NCBI GenBank assembly: GCA_036872755.1
Contig: JAVHNS010000004.1
Location: forward strand, 620,001-684,000
Source of the DNA: Orbilia blumenaviensis
Taxonomy: Eukaryota; Ascomycota; Orbiliomycetes; Orbiliales; Orbiliaceae
Length of the DNA: 64,000 nt
Reading direction: 5' to 3'
The translations under genes were made by a program, and so were the position numbers. The notes below the pieces were generated by a model. The model saw only the letters and a program-made list of their open reading frames with translations. It did no database searches and was not told where the DNA came from. Below, piece after piece: positions 1 through 9,417 of the stretch (position 1 is the first letter of the stretch; each line of letters starts with the position of its first letter).

Positions 1-1781
1 ATCACAACCGACATGCGAGACGGTTGGGACTGGAAAGGAAACATTTCACAGACTTCAATCTTTAAGACTAGAGAGCCTGGGAGGAAGACTGGATATGTTC
101 CATCGTTGAACGGGGGAGCGATCTGGCCAAACGCAAATGAAACCTATCTTTACTACTACGGAGGGACCACCAACTCTAGTCTGAGTAACTTTTCTCTTTA
201 TGCCGAACCTGAGTCCGACAAAGAAACTCTCTGGAGATACAACATTGTTGAGAAGTTCTGGGATCCGGTTACTTATGCGAGAGGGTCTTCATCCATTACC
301 AGAGCTGCCTTCGGAGGGAGCGTTGTCGCGCCGAAATTGAATAAAGCCTATTACCTGGGAGGAGTTGTTGATCGTGGATCAACAGACAGAAGCGGCGACT
401 TGCAGTCTCCTCGGTTCCTCGATGGGCTTTTGGAGTTCGATTTCACGACGGAATCCGTCCGGAATATCTCAACCTCTGGGCTTGGTAATAGAGCGCGCGC
501 ATATTCCCAACTAGTCTATATCCCGAATTATGGTTCTTTGAACAGTTCTCGAGAAGAGGACAGGCAGGGAGTCTTGGTGTCTATTGGTGGGGAGGTCAAG
601 AGCAGTCAAATCATTGACATTAGCGGGACTCGTCGGGGAGATATGGTAAGTCTTCTATTCTACAATAAGATTCTGAGAACAATCCTAACAGCTCGGGCTA
701 GGTTCCTATGTCCGATATTGCTATCTTCGATATTGCGAGCGACAATTGGTATGTGCAACAGGCGACACCACATGCCGGGGAGTTTCCAGCAGGTCGTACG
801 GATCATTGCATCGTTGTCAAGAACGCGCCGGACAACTCGAGTGCAAACATGTGAGTTAGAGTCGCTTTCAAGTGTCAGATGGCCTTATGCTAATACCACT
901 ATCAGCTATGTGTATGGAGGTGTCACTTATAACCAAAATAGAACACCAAGATATCTCGACGATGTCTGGATCCTAACACTACCTAGTTTCCAGTGGATTA
1001 AGGTATGTGTGCAGTGCATTCCAGGCTCCTAAATTTGGATGATTAGATCCCAAACTCATACATTTTCTCTGTTTATAGATTTTCGAAGGAGAATCACCGC
1101 GTTATGGCCACACATGTCACGTCGCTCCCAAGGGCCGCCAAATGATCACAATCGGTGGACTTGGCGGATACTACACTGCAAATTTCAACGACAGCCAATG
1201 CGACTGGGAAGCAAAATCGGTTGCCCTTTACGATCTCACAACGTTACAGTGGAGCAGTACATATGCCGCTTACAATGAATCCTACCAACTCCCTGTAGAA
1301 GTCACCCAAAAAGTCAACGGGAAGTAAGTTTTTAATGCCTCTCCTCTGCCTATTGTATCTGCTAGTCTAACACCGCGTCCATAGCCCAACCGGAAACGCA
1401 ACTATCATTGCTCCCCTCGATGATTGGTCGAACCCGAATATTAAAGCGCTCTTCGCAGAAGCGCCAGAACCAGAGTCAAAGAAATCAAATAATACCGGCG
1501 CAATCGCTGGTGGGGTGGTTGGGGGTGTGGTAGGGCTGGGTCTTGTCATTGCTGGTATCTGGTACTACTACAGAAGGCATATCAAGAAGCACCCCACGCC
1601 CAATCCACCACTTCCAGAAGCCCAGCAATGGAACAAGCCAGAACTCGAAGGACCCGTCAGCCCCGGATTATCGCCAGGAACAGAAACAGGTCCTAAAGGT
1701 CTGTACGAAATCGGCGATAGTGGCAGAGTACCAGATGCAGTCGAAACGAAGGGCAAGGAGATCCCGTCCGAGTTGCCCTAA
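1..1781 (+). CDS. Kelch-repeat, single-pass membrane protein (5' partial)
   Basis: The 3' portion of a gene that enters from the left edge. Five exons are readable: <1-645, 702-850, 906-1002, 1079-1323 and 1385-1781, with introns of 55-76 nt. Spliced, the frame stays open and shows beta-propeller Kelch signatures: paired glycines in YYYGGTT, YVYGGVTY and TIGGLGGYY, each followed by a YDLTTLQW-type blade end. After the propeller comes a Ser/Asn-rich linker, then a Gly/Val-rich transmembrane helix (GGVVGGVVGLGLVIAGIWYYY, bases about 1510-1572), a basic stop-transfer RRHIKKH and a Pro-rich cytoplasmic tail. This is the common fungal layout of an extracellular Kelch propeller on a membrane anchor; the ligand is unknown. 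The signal peptide and N-terminus lie outside the window. The frame is continuous to the left edge, so the ATG at base 13 is probably internal. Confidence 0.85.
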
Positions 1782-2721
1782 AGCGAACGGCACAAATCTT
1801 TTTCGATAATGTAATCAATAATGACAGATCATGAGTCAAGGGTAATAATTGTTTTTTTTGGTAGTATAGCGACTCATTTCTTATCATTTTTCAGGAGTTT
1901 TTTGTCCTTTTTCGCAACCAAATGATACCACCTTCCTTTACATTTTACTATTATCATTTCTTTCCTTTTTTTTCTTTTTTTTGTTTGCGATGTGCGGGCC
2001 GTATCTTACATCGAGGCCACCTGCAGCGACGCCCACACAGGGCATTTTATCTGTTTTAAAAAATAATTGCGAGACCGTGTGTATATATATAAAGATCAGA
2101 CGACTAAACGCTTAAGGATAACTATATCAGTATGAACTATACATATCCAAAGACTGGTAAGCGCTGTGAAACCCTGCTGTCGCATGGTACTTAGCCTACG
2201 TATAACATTCTCTTTGCGGCAAAATTCCTTTTTGGGAGAGTTTTATATACTATTATACAAGGCCCAGGGGGCAAAACTATGCATGCATGCAGGTCGATAC
2301 CGGGTACGCTCGCAGTTGAGTAATCAATTAATTCTGCAGCTGTACAGCGCTTTTGCGGCGACGGTAAGGGACGGGAACACGGATCGTTGAAACGTGCAGA
2401 AGCACGATTTCCTGTGACTTTTATGCATGGCAAGGGCAGCCTAATATCGTCATATTTATGGATGCTATGATTTCGTTGGGACCAAATTGCGGGGACTGGT
2501 ATATTGTCATGGGTCTAGATGTTCTGGAGTTGTTGTAGACAACGCAAGTTTAGTGTGGTATTTTTCTGGCGACAACAGCTGATAACGGTTGATGAATCAC
2601 TCGACACTGAAAATCTGCACTCTATTGTCGGATAATTTACTTGTCTAATTGCTTCAAAGAGTTAATTTTTTGGCTCCTTAGATGGGCTAATATCTAGTTA
2701 TGTGGAGGTAGAAATCCCGAA
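1782..2721. other. Intergenic, no gene seen
   Basis: Holds the presumed 3' UTR of the Kelch gene, with T-rich tracts at about 1850-1990, and AT-rich filler. Only short overlapping ORFs without family resemblance are present. Confidence 0.6.
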
Positions 2722-3285
2722 TCAATCTAGAATACTACAGCGTTTGCAGTAGTAGTGTACACCATCACCAGCGTCTGTCGCAGACGATTTCTCAGTAACA
2801 ATATCATTGCAAGAAATGCAATATTCTCTCTGTACTTTGCTTCTCATCTGCTTCTGCGGACCTTTCGCTTCTCTCACTATATTTTTTCTTAGATATGCTG
2901 GAGACCTCTCTTCTGCTCCAACTCTACTGGGCCTAGAAGGGCTACTACCAGCTGCCTGTGCCGCGGCAGTACCAGACCCAGATTGCCCTTCATCGCTCGC
3001 GATCGGATCTTTTTGTTTCCGTTGGGCGGCTTCTTTCGTTCTTTGCGCTAGAAACTCTCGTATGGATTGTTTCCCTGCGATGCTACCTACCTCCCTCACT
3101 TGTTTATCTGGCAGGCATGTTAGATGCTCTTTCTGCGATTTAACTCTGCCGGGGCGAGAAAACGTACAGGGTGGGTGTCGAGAGTCTTCGGATAGCTGCT
3201 CGCTACCCGATCTTTCCTGTTGCTGTTGATCAGCTTCTTTGGCCCTTTGAGCAAGGAACTCTCGAAGGGATTTCTTGAAGAACAT
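2722..3285 (-). CDS. Hypothetical protein with duplicated REFLAQR motif and C-terminal CxxC pairs
   Basis: A single-exon frame of 187 aa that I do not recognise. The extreme N-terminus carries SLREFLAQRAKEA followed by a Gln/Glu-rich stretch. The same unit returns near residue 75 as SIREFLAQRTKEAAQRKQK, so the protein contains an internal duplication of roughly 70 residues. The last 35 residues hold two Cys pairs (CISC and CKRC) about 24 residues apart, which resembles a small zinc ribbon. The middle is Ser/Gly/Arg-rich and probably disordered. It is strongly hydrophilic with no membrane segment. It could be a lineage-specific nuclear or RNA-associated protein; function is unknown. The repeats and Cys pairs make a chance ORF unlikely, but expression is unproven. 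Confidence 0.5.
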   Translation of the reverse strand: MFFKKSLREFLAQRAKEADQQQQERSGSEQLSEDSRHPPCTFSRPGRVKSQKEHLTCLPDKQVREVGSIAGKQSIREFLAQRTKEAAQRKQKDPIASDEGQSGSGTAAAQAAGSSPSRPSRVGAEERSPAYLRKNIVREAKGPQKQMRSKVQREYCISCNDIVTEKSSATDAGDGVHYYCKRCSILD

Positions 3286-3941
3286 GCTTTCTGTATAATC
3301 TAATTAATTCTAGTACTAAAATTAGTAGATCTAGGCTTCGACGTATTTCGGATAAGGTTATGAAGCGTTTTTGTATTCTCGACTACACTACAAGCGGAAA
3401 GGGGAATCTTTACTGACCGTGAATCGGAGCCGGTAGGCAGCTCGAGTTAACAAGCTGCCGACTCCCGCAGATATATGTTTCAAAAACTAGCTTAACTACC
3501 CATGGTTTCCAACATCTTTACCTGAAGAGCTAGAGTAGATCTAGGACCAAGCATGCATGTCTATTCGTAGAATATTGTTATATATTCACGATCATACGTG
3601 CAGTAATATAAAACAAAAATGGATTTCAATGTTCTCCGTGTTCAGCTGATCAACTAGACTTTCTTCTATATGCCTCGACCGGCTACTTGGAACGGAATGG
3701 AATCGAAGGTACATCTTTGTATTCTAGAAATATATATAGGATAAACTATTGGTTCGAGATATATATTCTTGCAGAAATATTGTATTATTCTCAGAACAGT
3801 ACGTCCTAGATGTATAAATAGGACAATCAAATTTCAAATATACATCGCGCCTAAATTCTCTATCCCTAAAAAAATCCGCGAGTAAAAACCTTTAGCGCTA
3901 TTCTCCGAGGCTACTCAGAAATAAAAGGCATTCCAACAGAC
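3286..3941. other. Intergenic, divergent promoter region
   Basis: Lies between two divergently transcribed small genes, so it should contain both promoters. It is AT-rich and no clear motif was seen. Confidence 0.4.
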
Positions 3942-4283
3942 ATGGCAAATGCAAAAAGGGCTAGATTCTACACCCTAGATGGCGCAGCAAAATTTTTAAA
4001 CATGACGAAGTCCTGTCCACTCTCCGACCCAGAGCTACCGCCTCTTCCACCAAAAACCGACGCAACAACCATCTGGAACATCAGAGCTCTCGAATACGGA
4101 ATCTCACAGAATGCTGACCTTCGAAGTTGCAACATGGCGCTTTTCCCGCTTAAATGCATACTATGCGAGAATGAGACTTTCATGATGATTGAAGGGAAAC
4201 GTGGGTGTCCTGCATCTAAAGATAAAGGGGAATTTGCTTTGAGGTGTACAAATGAGAACTGTAAAAACCATCTTCACGCTTAA
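3942..4283 (+). CDS. Small Cys-containing hypothetical protein (113 aa)
   Basis: A single-exon frame starting at an ATG in a good fungal context (cagacATGGC). The N-terminal half is hydrophilic with a Pro-rich LPPLPPK stretch. The C-terminal half has CILC, then GCPA, then CTNENC followed by HLH at the very end. That Cys/His spacing could bind one zinc ion. I do not recognise the family. It is divergent from the 187-aa gene, which also has Cys pairs at its C-terminus, but there is no clear sequence similarity. Short length and lack of homology keep the confidence moderate. Confidence 0.45.
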   Translation: MANAKRARFYTLDGAAKFLNMTKSCPLSDPELPPLPPKTDATTIWNIRALEYGISQNADLRSCNMALFPLKCILCENETFMMIEGKRGCPASKDKGEFALRCTNENCKNHLHA

Positions 4284-4649
4284 ATCTGAATGTATCTTGG
4301 CGAAGTTTTAGAATTTTCATAGTCATGCGTGGTACCTTCTTTCGGAAATATATAGGAGAGTGTCGTCACTGTGACTATATTGTTATTAGGCCGGATTGAA
4401 CTTGAGATTTATCCTACGTATACGTATTCGCTAGCCTAGCTGTCATGCCACAGATTGGGAATTTTAATCTTTACAATAAGTTAAATAGAATATATTCCAA
4501 CTTTATTAGCATTCGGGCCGTTAGGCTCCTTAAGGAGTGGCCCTAGGTCATATTTTAGACCCCTATTGACTAGTTCGCATGTGAAAACGTTAAAACAAAC
4601 TAACTATCTACTGAAAACATGAATACGGCCCAAATTTACAATATTCTAA
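4284..4649. other. Intergenic between convergent genes
   Basis: AT-rich. A perfect 12-bp palindrome (CTCCTTAAGGAG, 4526-4537) lies between the two convergent 3' ends. Nothing else was seen. Confidence 0.4.
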
Positions 4650-5048
4650 CTACCCGTCTGAGCCTGGTACATCGCTAGCATATTCCCCCATAGAAGGGGG
4701 ATCTGGGGCTTGAGGGGGAACAGGGTTCGACCTAGCAGCAGCAAGAGGGTCGGCATATTCACCTGCGGGGGGTGGGGTTGGAGCGTGGGGTGGAACGAGA
4801 CGAGACCTAGCGGCAGCGATGGCTGCAGTGCGCTCGGCAGCACGCCTCACTTCATCTTCCTGTGCAGACATTCTCAAAATTTCTGCTCGAAACTCTTCTA
4901 GTTGTTGTTCTGTGTGGAGTCCTAGCTCCTGCCTTAGCCTTTCGTATTCTGCTCTTCTGGCTTCTAGTTCTGCTCGTAGGTTAGTGAGGCGTCTCTCTCC
5001 TTCAGTCAGTTGCGCTTCTTTCAGATTGTATGGTTTTTGCTGTGACAT
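4650..5048 (-). CDS. Coiled-coil protein with two Pro-rich tandem repeats (132 aa)
   Basis: A single-exon frame. Residues about 10-75 form a strong charged heptad pattern rich in Glu, Arg and Leu, predicted to be a coiled coil. The C-terminal third is two adjacent copies of a unit of about 25 residues, each beginning AAARS and ending in GEYA(D/S), with a Pro-rich core (VPPHAPTPPPA in the first, VPPQAPDPPSM in the second). It probably self-associates through the coiled coil. The family is not recognised and no catalytic motif is present. The internal repeat and regular heptads argue that it is truly coding. Confidence 0.5.
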   Translation of the reverse strand: MSQQKPYNLKEAQLTEGERRLTNLRAELEARRAEYERLRQELGLHTEQQLEEFRAEILRMSAQEDEVRRAAERTAAIAAARSRLVPPHAPTPPPAGEYADPLAAARSNPVPPQAPDPPSMGEYASDVPGSDG

Positions 5049-5955
5049 TTACAGGGTGTCTGGCACAGGGTTAATTGAGGGAGGTACTATCGATTGATTA
5101 GAGTATTTGGGAGGGCTACTTATTGATATAAAACTTTGGTATCGTATATCTTTTCTACGAAGGGATATATCTTAGTTTGGTTGTGACGTCGGAAAGAAAA
5201 GAACAGCGGTCCGAGGTACATGCTAATGGCCAATATATTAATATTTCGTTTCATCGTGGCTATTTCTCCGGCATATTCGTGTCTTGTAAACGGATATCTC
5301 GTCATGACTGAGAGATCGAGAAGTCTTCCATCAACTAAGCGAATTGATATCTGAGTTCGCTCCGCGGCGTAAAAAATACACTCCAGCGTCTCGGCGTCAC
5401 GACCCCGGGCGAAAAGCCCTTTTAATCATATGTTTACAATGTATCTTGGTGTTAGAACTGCAGAGCTCAGCGCGAGCTCGAGTGCGTGTGGACATAAGCC
5501 TTCGGTTTATAATAGTTGGGTGCCAGGTCTAGTCTATATAGATATATACCTAGGTACTCGTCCAGGTGTCTGTATCGATGTACTGAGGCATCTATCAGCT
5601 ACCCGTACAGATACCACGTACTTTAGACAGCAATAGAGAACAGTCTAAATTAAAAGAAGTAACTACAAGATAGAGATGTATACAATCATCGAGATGGTTA
5701 AGGATCGCTAGCTATATGCATGAATAACCCACTACCTTACATAAAAACAAGAGATGCTTGCTGAAAAATGGTGCTATCTAACAATACTTGTAAGCTCAAG
5801 CTCAAAGGTAGACTCGTCAAAATCCAACTCCATAAAAAAGATATGCGAAAAAGTAAGGATGCAATTTTCCATTAGAAAGCCACAATGCATTCATGCAAAA
5901 CCGGGACCTGAGTGCGGGATAGCGGAAGCCCGCTAGTTATAGGATGGTGATGTTT
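5049..5955. other. Intergenic, no gene seen
   Basis: About 900 bases with only short overlapping ORFs lacking family features. It contains the 3' flank of the lipase gene on the minus strand. Confidence 0.5.
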
Positions 5956-8900
5956 TTAGTCGCCCTTTTGCTTCGCCGCTTTGTCTCGAGCGAATTCCAA
6001 GCTTCGTCTGACTTGGACAATTGGTTCTGTCGGCATACCGGAGCCAAGTCCCAATCCAACTTTTGTAGCACTACCAAGTCCGGTAGTCGTCCCCTCTGCG
6101 ACGATATTACTAGTCTCCGTATCCACCTCATGGTGGCTAGCTCTTCTTTTGCCTTTCCCAGGGGGAGGCTTCCCTAGGAAGCTATCAATAACTTCCATCC
6201 TACGTCTCTCTTCTTCATATTCCTCCCTCTTTCGTTTTTCAGCCGGGTCTTCGTCGTCTTCCCCGGAATCACTAGAGCAATCTCCCTTGTCACTCCACAC
6301 AGGGCTCATTGGCCTCTCCCTTGGCTTTCTGGGTGTAGCGCTCCCAGAACTTCTTCCATCCCTTTCATCATCCTTGACAAGTAAGAATGCATCCTCTACC
6401 TCACGTTCTCCACCTTTCCAGTGCTCCTTTCCACCATCCATCTCGAGATGGCTTGTAGAAGCGATTGGTGTGTCAATGTCGAGTGCCCTCTCCTCTCCAG
6501 TTTCGTCATCATCCCGAGATCGTGCTGCGACCGTGTCTCCGAAATGTGTTTCAACTAAATGTTTCACTACAGGCCAACCATATGCATTCGAGAACTCGCG
6601 ACGGACAATGATATTGTTGTGAGCATCTGGCTCGAGTCGAACCAGAACTTTTCTCCAGCTGATATCGGCATGGAATGCTCTTGCGATTTTCTCTTCGGGC
6701 TTTAGGTTTCTACCAGCAGTAGATTCGGATTTAATACTTCCTGTTGGGGAATGTGGATAGGTTGGGGAGTGTGGCCCCTCTTTGAAGAAAGTTGGGCTTG
6801 CTAGAACATTGAGATTCCCTGCTGACTTTGAGGTCGACGGCGCGGTTGATGTGGTAGCGCTTGTTGGGCTTACGATATCGCTAGTTTCCGAGTTATAGGA
6901 GGCAGACCTAGAAATACGGCCGGCCATTTGTTTCTTTGGCGTCGCTGCCGGAAGCGGTGGGATGTCAGACGGGTGGTATACCCTGTCGTGGAATATTGTC
7001 CTTGGGCGGGTTTCCGGGTTTATCAAGAAGTTGAGAGATGGAAGGGGTGGGTTTAAGATATCACCTGCAGCTTCTAGCAGTGTTGTTCGCGGTGGTGCCA
7101 TCATCTTCTCATAGTTGTCAGCGTCTGGACCGTCATCTGCAGCAGTTGCCTTGCCTCTCGCAGTCTTTGTAGGGTCATCCGTTAAGAGTGTAGGGGTAGT
7201 ATCTCCTGTGTTCGAAGACCCGGCTATGATGGTGCTAGAGGACTGAGTTGCCAAATCGCCATTTGTCAATGTGGTAGACGATGGCGTTGGTGTCATTACA
7301 CTTGGCGATTCTACTAGCTCTTCGGTGATTTCAGGTTTGGCAGGCTCAGAGTTACGAGGAGTCGGTAGAGTTGATTCGCTACCATCAGCCAAAGGTCCAA
7401 TCGTTTGTGACCTCGAAAGAATCTTTTGGAGTTTCTTTTCGTATCTTGCTCCTGCATGTGGCCTAAACAGTGTCCAGAACGAGGAAAAGGCGTTAGGTGC
7501 CGGATGATCGGGCTTCGGTGAGGGAACGATATCATGACTATTGGAGTATCGTCTCTGAATCGGACCTTTTGTTAATGGGGCTTCACCGACTTGGTTCCCG
7601 TCGGACTCGCTCTCGGCAAGGGTACTCGAATCGACTGATGAACGACGCTGCCAGGATCGCCTTGGGGTACTATTACCACTAGTAAGTTGTCCCAGGCCCC
7701 ATCCTACGAGACCGCTCACTTGCCCGATTGGTCCTTCATTTGCTCTTCGAGCCTTTTCCACCCGCCCAAGGCCCTTCCAATCAAGGAATAGTAGGCAAGA
7801 TGTCCTCAGTGGCACAACACCATCATTAACAACATTGGCATAGACGGTTCTGTTCCTGAACAATTTCAGGACTTCCCGCGCTGGCCCCATCGGCAAGATT
7901 CTGAGCAACGGCTTCGAGCCAGGTGTCTGAGACTCTTCGCTCTTGACGCTAGCACTACTGGGCATCAGATTAAACCCGCTCATCGCCGAAGTAGCCATAT
8001 TTGGCGCTCTCCAGGTCAATCCCAAATCCTGTCCTGTCCGCCCAACCAATCCAAAATCTAACGCAAACTTCACATATATAGGGTTTTCATTAGACAACCC
8101 TAAGAATGGAGTTGCAAGCGCTACAAAATTGATTGGTTTGATTTCAGTAAAGAAATTTGGATCGTGTGCGTGGATGTAAGCTATGGCGTAGGTTTGGACC
8201 AACCCACCCAGCGAGTGACCGATGAAGCTGATACTTGTGACTTTGTATTTTGCATCAGGATTGGGTTCGTGCAAGTCGATGGTAGAACTTCGCCAAAGCC
8301 CGTTGGATTTCTGGTTCCGTAAGCTAGTAGGCAGTGGTCGGTCGGGGTATGCCAAGGAAAATGCGTATCTTGCAAGTCTCTTCCCGAGGTACTTGATGCC
8401 CCTTTCTGTTCGGCAGACATTGCCGTGGAACCCTCTGGTTATGACTTGCTCTTCATCATCGTCGTCATCATCTTCGGAGTCTCCGCCATCCTGAACTTGT
8501 TCAACATCACCAGTGGCGACTCCTATGTCAACTTCTTCAGGCTCCTTAGCTTCTCGCTTCCGCCGCTTCCGTGCCTCTCGTAGCTCTTTTGTTGTTTTAT
8601 CGATAGACTCCTTGACGAACAACATGTCGGCTCCACAGTTGGAATGAATTCCATGGGTGATAAGCACCAAGTGGACTTTTTTGGGTCCCTGATTTGTTCT
8701 TTTTTCTTTTTTAAGGCCTTTGCCACCAGAAACTAGCTTGTTTTGCTCTTCTCCAGGGAAAGGAGGCAGGTTCCAAAGCTGCTGGGTATTCATCACCGAA
8801 TACTCAACCGCGTTTGAGAAAGTTCCCTGTTCAAATCCGGTGCCATAGATATTTAGAGATCTTTCATCTCTTGCAATCGCCAGATCAAAATTTGTTTTAG

Positions 8901-9417
8901 CCGATGCTGAAAAAATCATTTGCGAAACGATCTCAATGATCCAAGTAATTTTTTCTTCCTTTTTGTTCACTCCAACTCGATCTCCGACTTTATGCCCAGG
9001 GTTCGCTCTTCGCTCTCGTTCCCTAGCCATAACTTCCTTTCTCATTGTCGCAGGGACTGGCAGTTCGCATTCCCATGTGCTTCCGGCTTTGAGGTTTGGC
9101 TCGAACTCAGGATACCCGCCCTCCTCCCGAGGGTTGATAACCGGTGTCCAGTGATCATAGTTTTCGGACTTTACGGAGCAATATAGAACGAAAGGGCCGT
9201 GGAGATAAGCTGCTCGAAGAGGTATGGATTCCGTATTTTTGATTCGGAGATGAAGCGCGGTAGGAAGCGGCAAGATTCGGTCGCGAGCTGGATAATACGT
9301 TACTTTGTACCTATAGAATTTCAATATTAGTACAAAACTTGGAAACATGAGCTGAGAATTAATATACCGTAAAATTTCGCCAATCTTGACACTGCCTGTC
9401 GTGTGTAAAAGCAACAT
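5956..9417 (-). CDS. ROG1: ROG1-like DUF676 lipase/serine esterase
   Basis: A large alpha/beta hydrolase of the fungal ROG1/DUF676 family; yeast ROG1 is a monoacylglycerol lipase. I place the start at 9417 (MLLLHTTGSVKIGEIL), where homologues typically begin. An in-frame ATG at 9636 would add 73 residues. A 57-nt GT-AG intron (9311-9367) is a multiple of three without a stop, so the frame also reads through unspliced. The product is about 1134 aa. The N-terminal beta-rich region is followed by THGIHSN (oxyanion region, residue about 235) and GHSLGG with nucleophile Ser near residue 383. NDGVVPLRTSCL probably supplies the Asp, and HDRVYHPSDIPP the His region. A charged insert, including a six-Asp run, interrupts the hydrolase fold between the oxyanion motif and the nucleophile. 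The central part is long and Ser/Thr-rich, and the C-terminal block (AFHADISWRKVLVRLEPD to GWPVVKHLVETHF) closes the catalytic domain. Confidence 0.88.
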   Translation of the reverse strand: MLLLHTTGSVKIGEILRYINSQLMFPSFVLILKFYRYKVTYYPARDRILPLPTALHLRIKNTESIPLRAAYLHGPFVLYCSVKSENYDHWTPVINPREEGGYPEFEPNLKAGSTWECELPVPATMRKEVMARERERRANPGHKVGDRVGVNKKEEKITWIIEIVSQMIFSASAKTNFDLAIARDERSLNIYGTGFEQGTFSNAVEYSVMNTQQLWNLPPFPGEEQNKLVSGGKGLKKEKRTNQGPKKVHLVLITHGIHSNCGADMLFVKESIDKTTKELREARKRRKREAKEPEEVDIGVATGDVEQVQDGGDSEDDDDDDEEQVITRGFHGNVCRTERGIKYLGKRLARYAFSLAYPDRPLPTSLRNQKSNGLWRSSTIDLHEPNPDAKYKVTSISFIGHSLGGLVQTYAIAYIHAHDPNFFTEIKPINFVALATPFLGLSNENPIYVKFALDFGLVGRTGQDLGLTWRAPNMATSAMSGFNLMPSSASVKSEESQTPGSKPLLRILPMGPAREVLKLFRNRTVYANVVNDGVVPLRTSCLLFLDWKGLGRVEKARRANEGPIGQVSGLVGWGLGQLTSGNSTPRRSWQRRSSVDSSTLAESESDGNQVGEAPLTKGPIQRRYSNSHDIVPSPKPDHPAPNAFSSFWTLFRPHAGARYEKKLQKILSRSQTIGPLADGSESTLPTPRNSEPAKPEITEELVESPSVMTPTPSSTTLTNGDLATQSSSTIIAGSSNTGDTTPTLLTDDPTKTARGKATAADDGPDADNYEKMMAPPRTTLLEAAGDILNPPLPSLNFLINPETRPRTIFHDRVYHPSDIPPLPAATPKKQMAGRISRSASYNSETSDIVSPTSATTSTAPSTSKSAGNLNVLASPTFFKEGPHSPTYPHSPTGSIKSESTAGRNLKPEEKIARAFHADISWRKVLVRLEPDAHNNIIVRREFSNAYGWPVVKHLVETHFGDTVAARSRDDDETGEERALDIDTPIASTSHLEMDGGKEHWKGGEREVEDAFLLVKDDERDGRSSGSATPRKPRERPMSPVWSDKGDCSSDSGEDDEDPAEKRKREEYEEERRRMEVIDSFLGKPPPGKGKRRASHHEVDTETSNIVAEGTTTGLGSATKVGLGLGSGMPTEPIVQVRRSLEFARDKAAKQKGD
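9311..9367 (-). other. Frame-preserving intron in the ROG1-like gene
   Basis: On the minus strand this begins GTATAT and ends CTATAG. Removing it joins EILR directly to YKVTYYPARD, the arrangement expected for the family, whereas read-through inserts 19 hydrophobic residues. Confidence 0.8.

Noticed and set aside
5981..6622. 213-codon ORF antisense to the ROG1-like gene
   Set aside because: It mirrors a Ser/Glu/Asp-rich coding stretch on the minus strand; Ser/Leu-rich output is the expected shadow.
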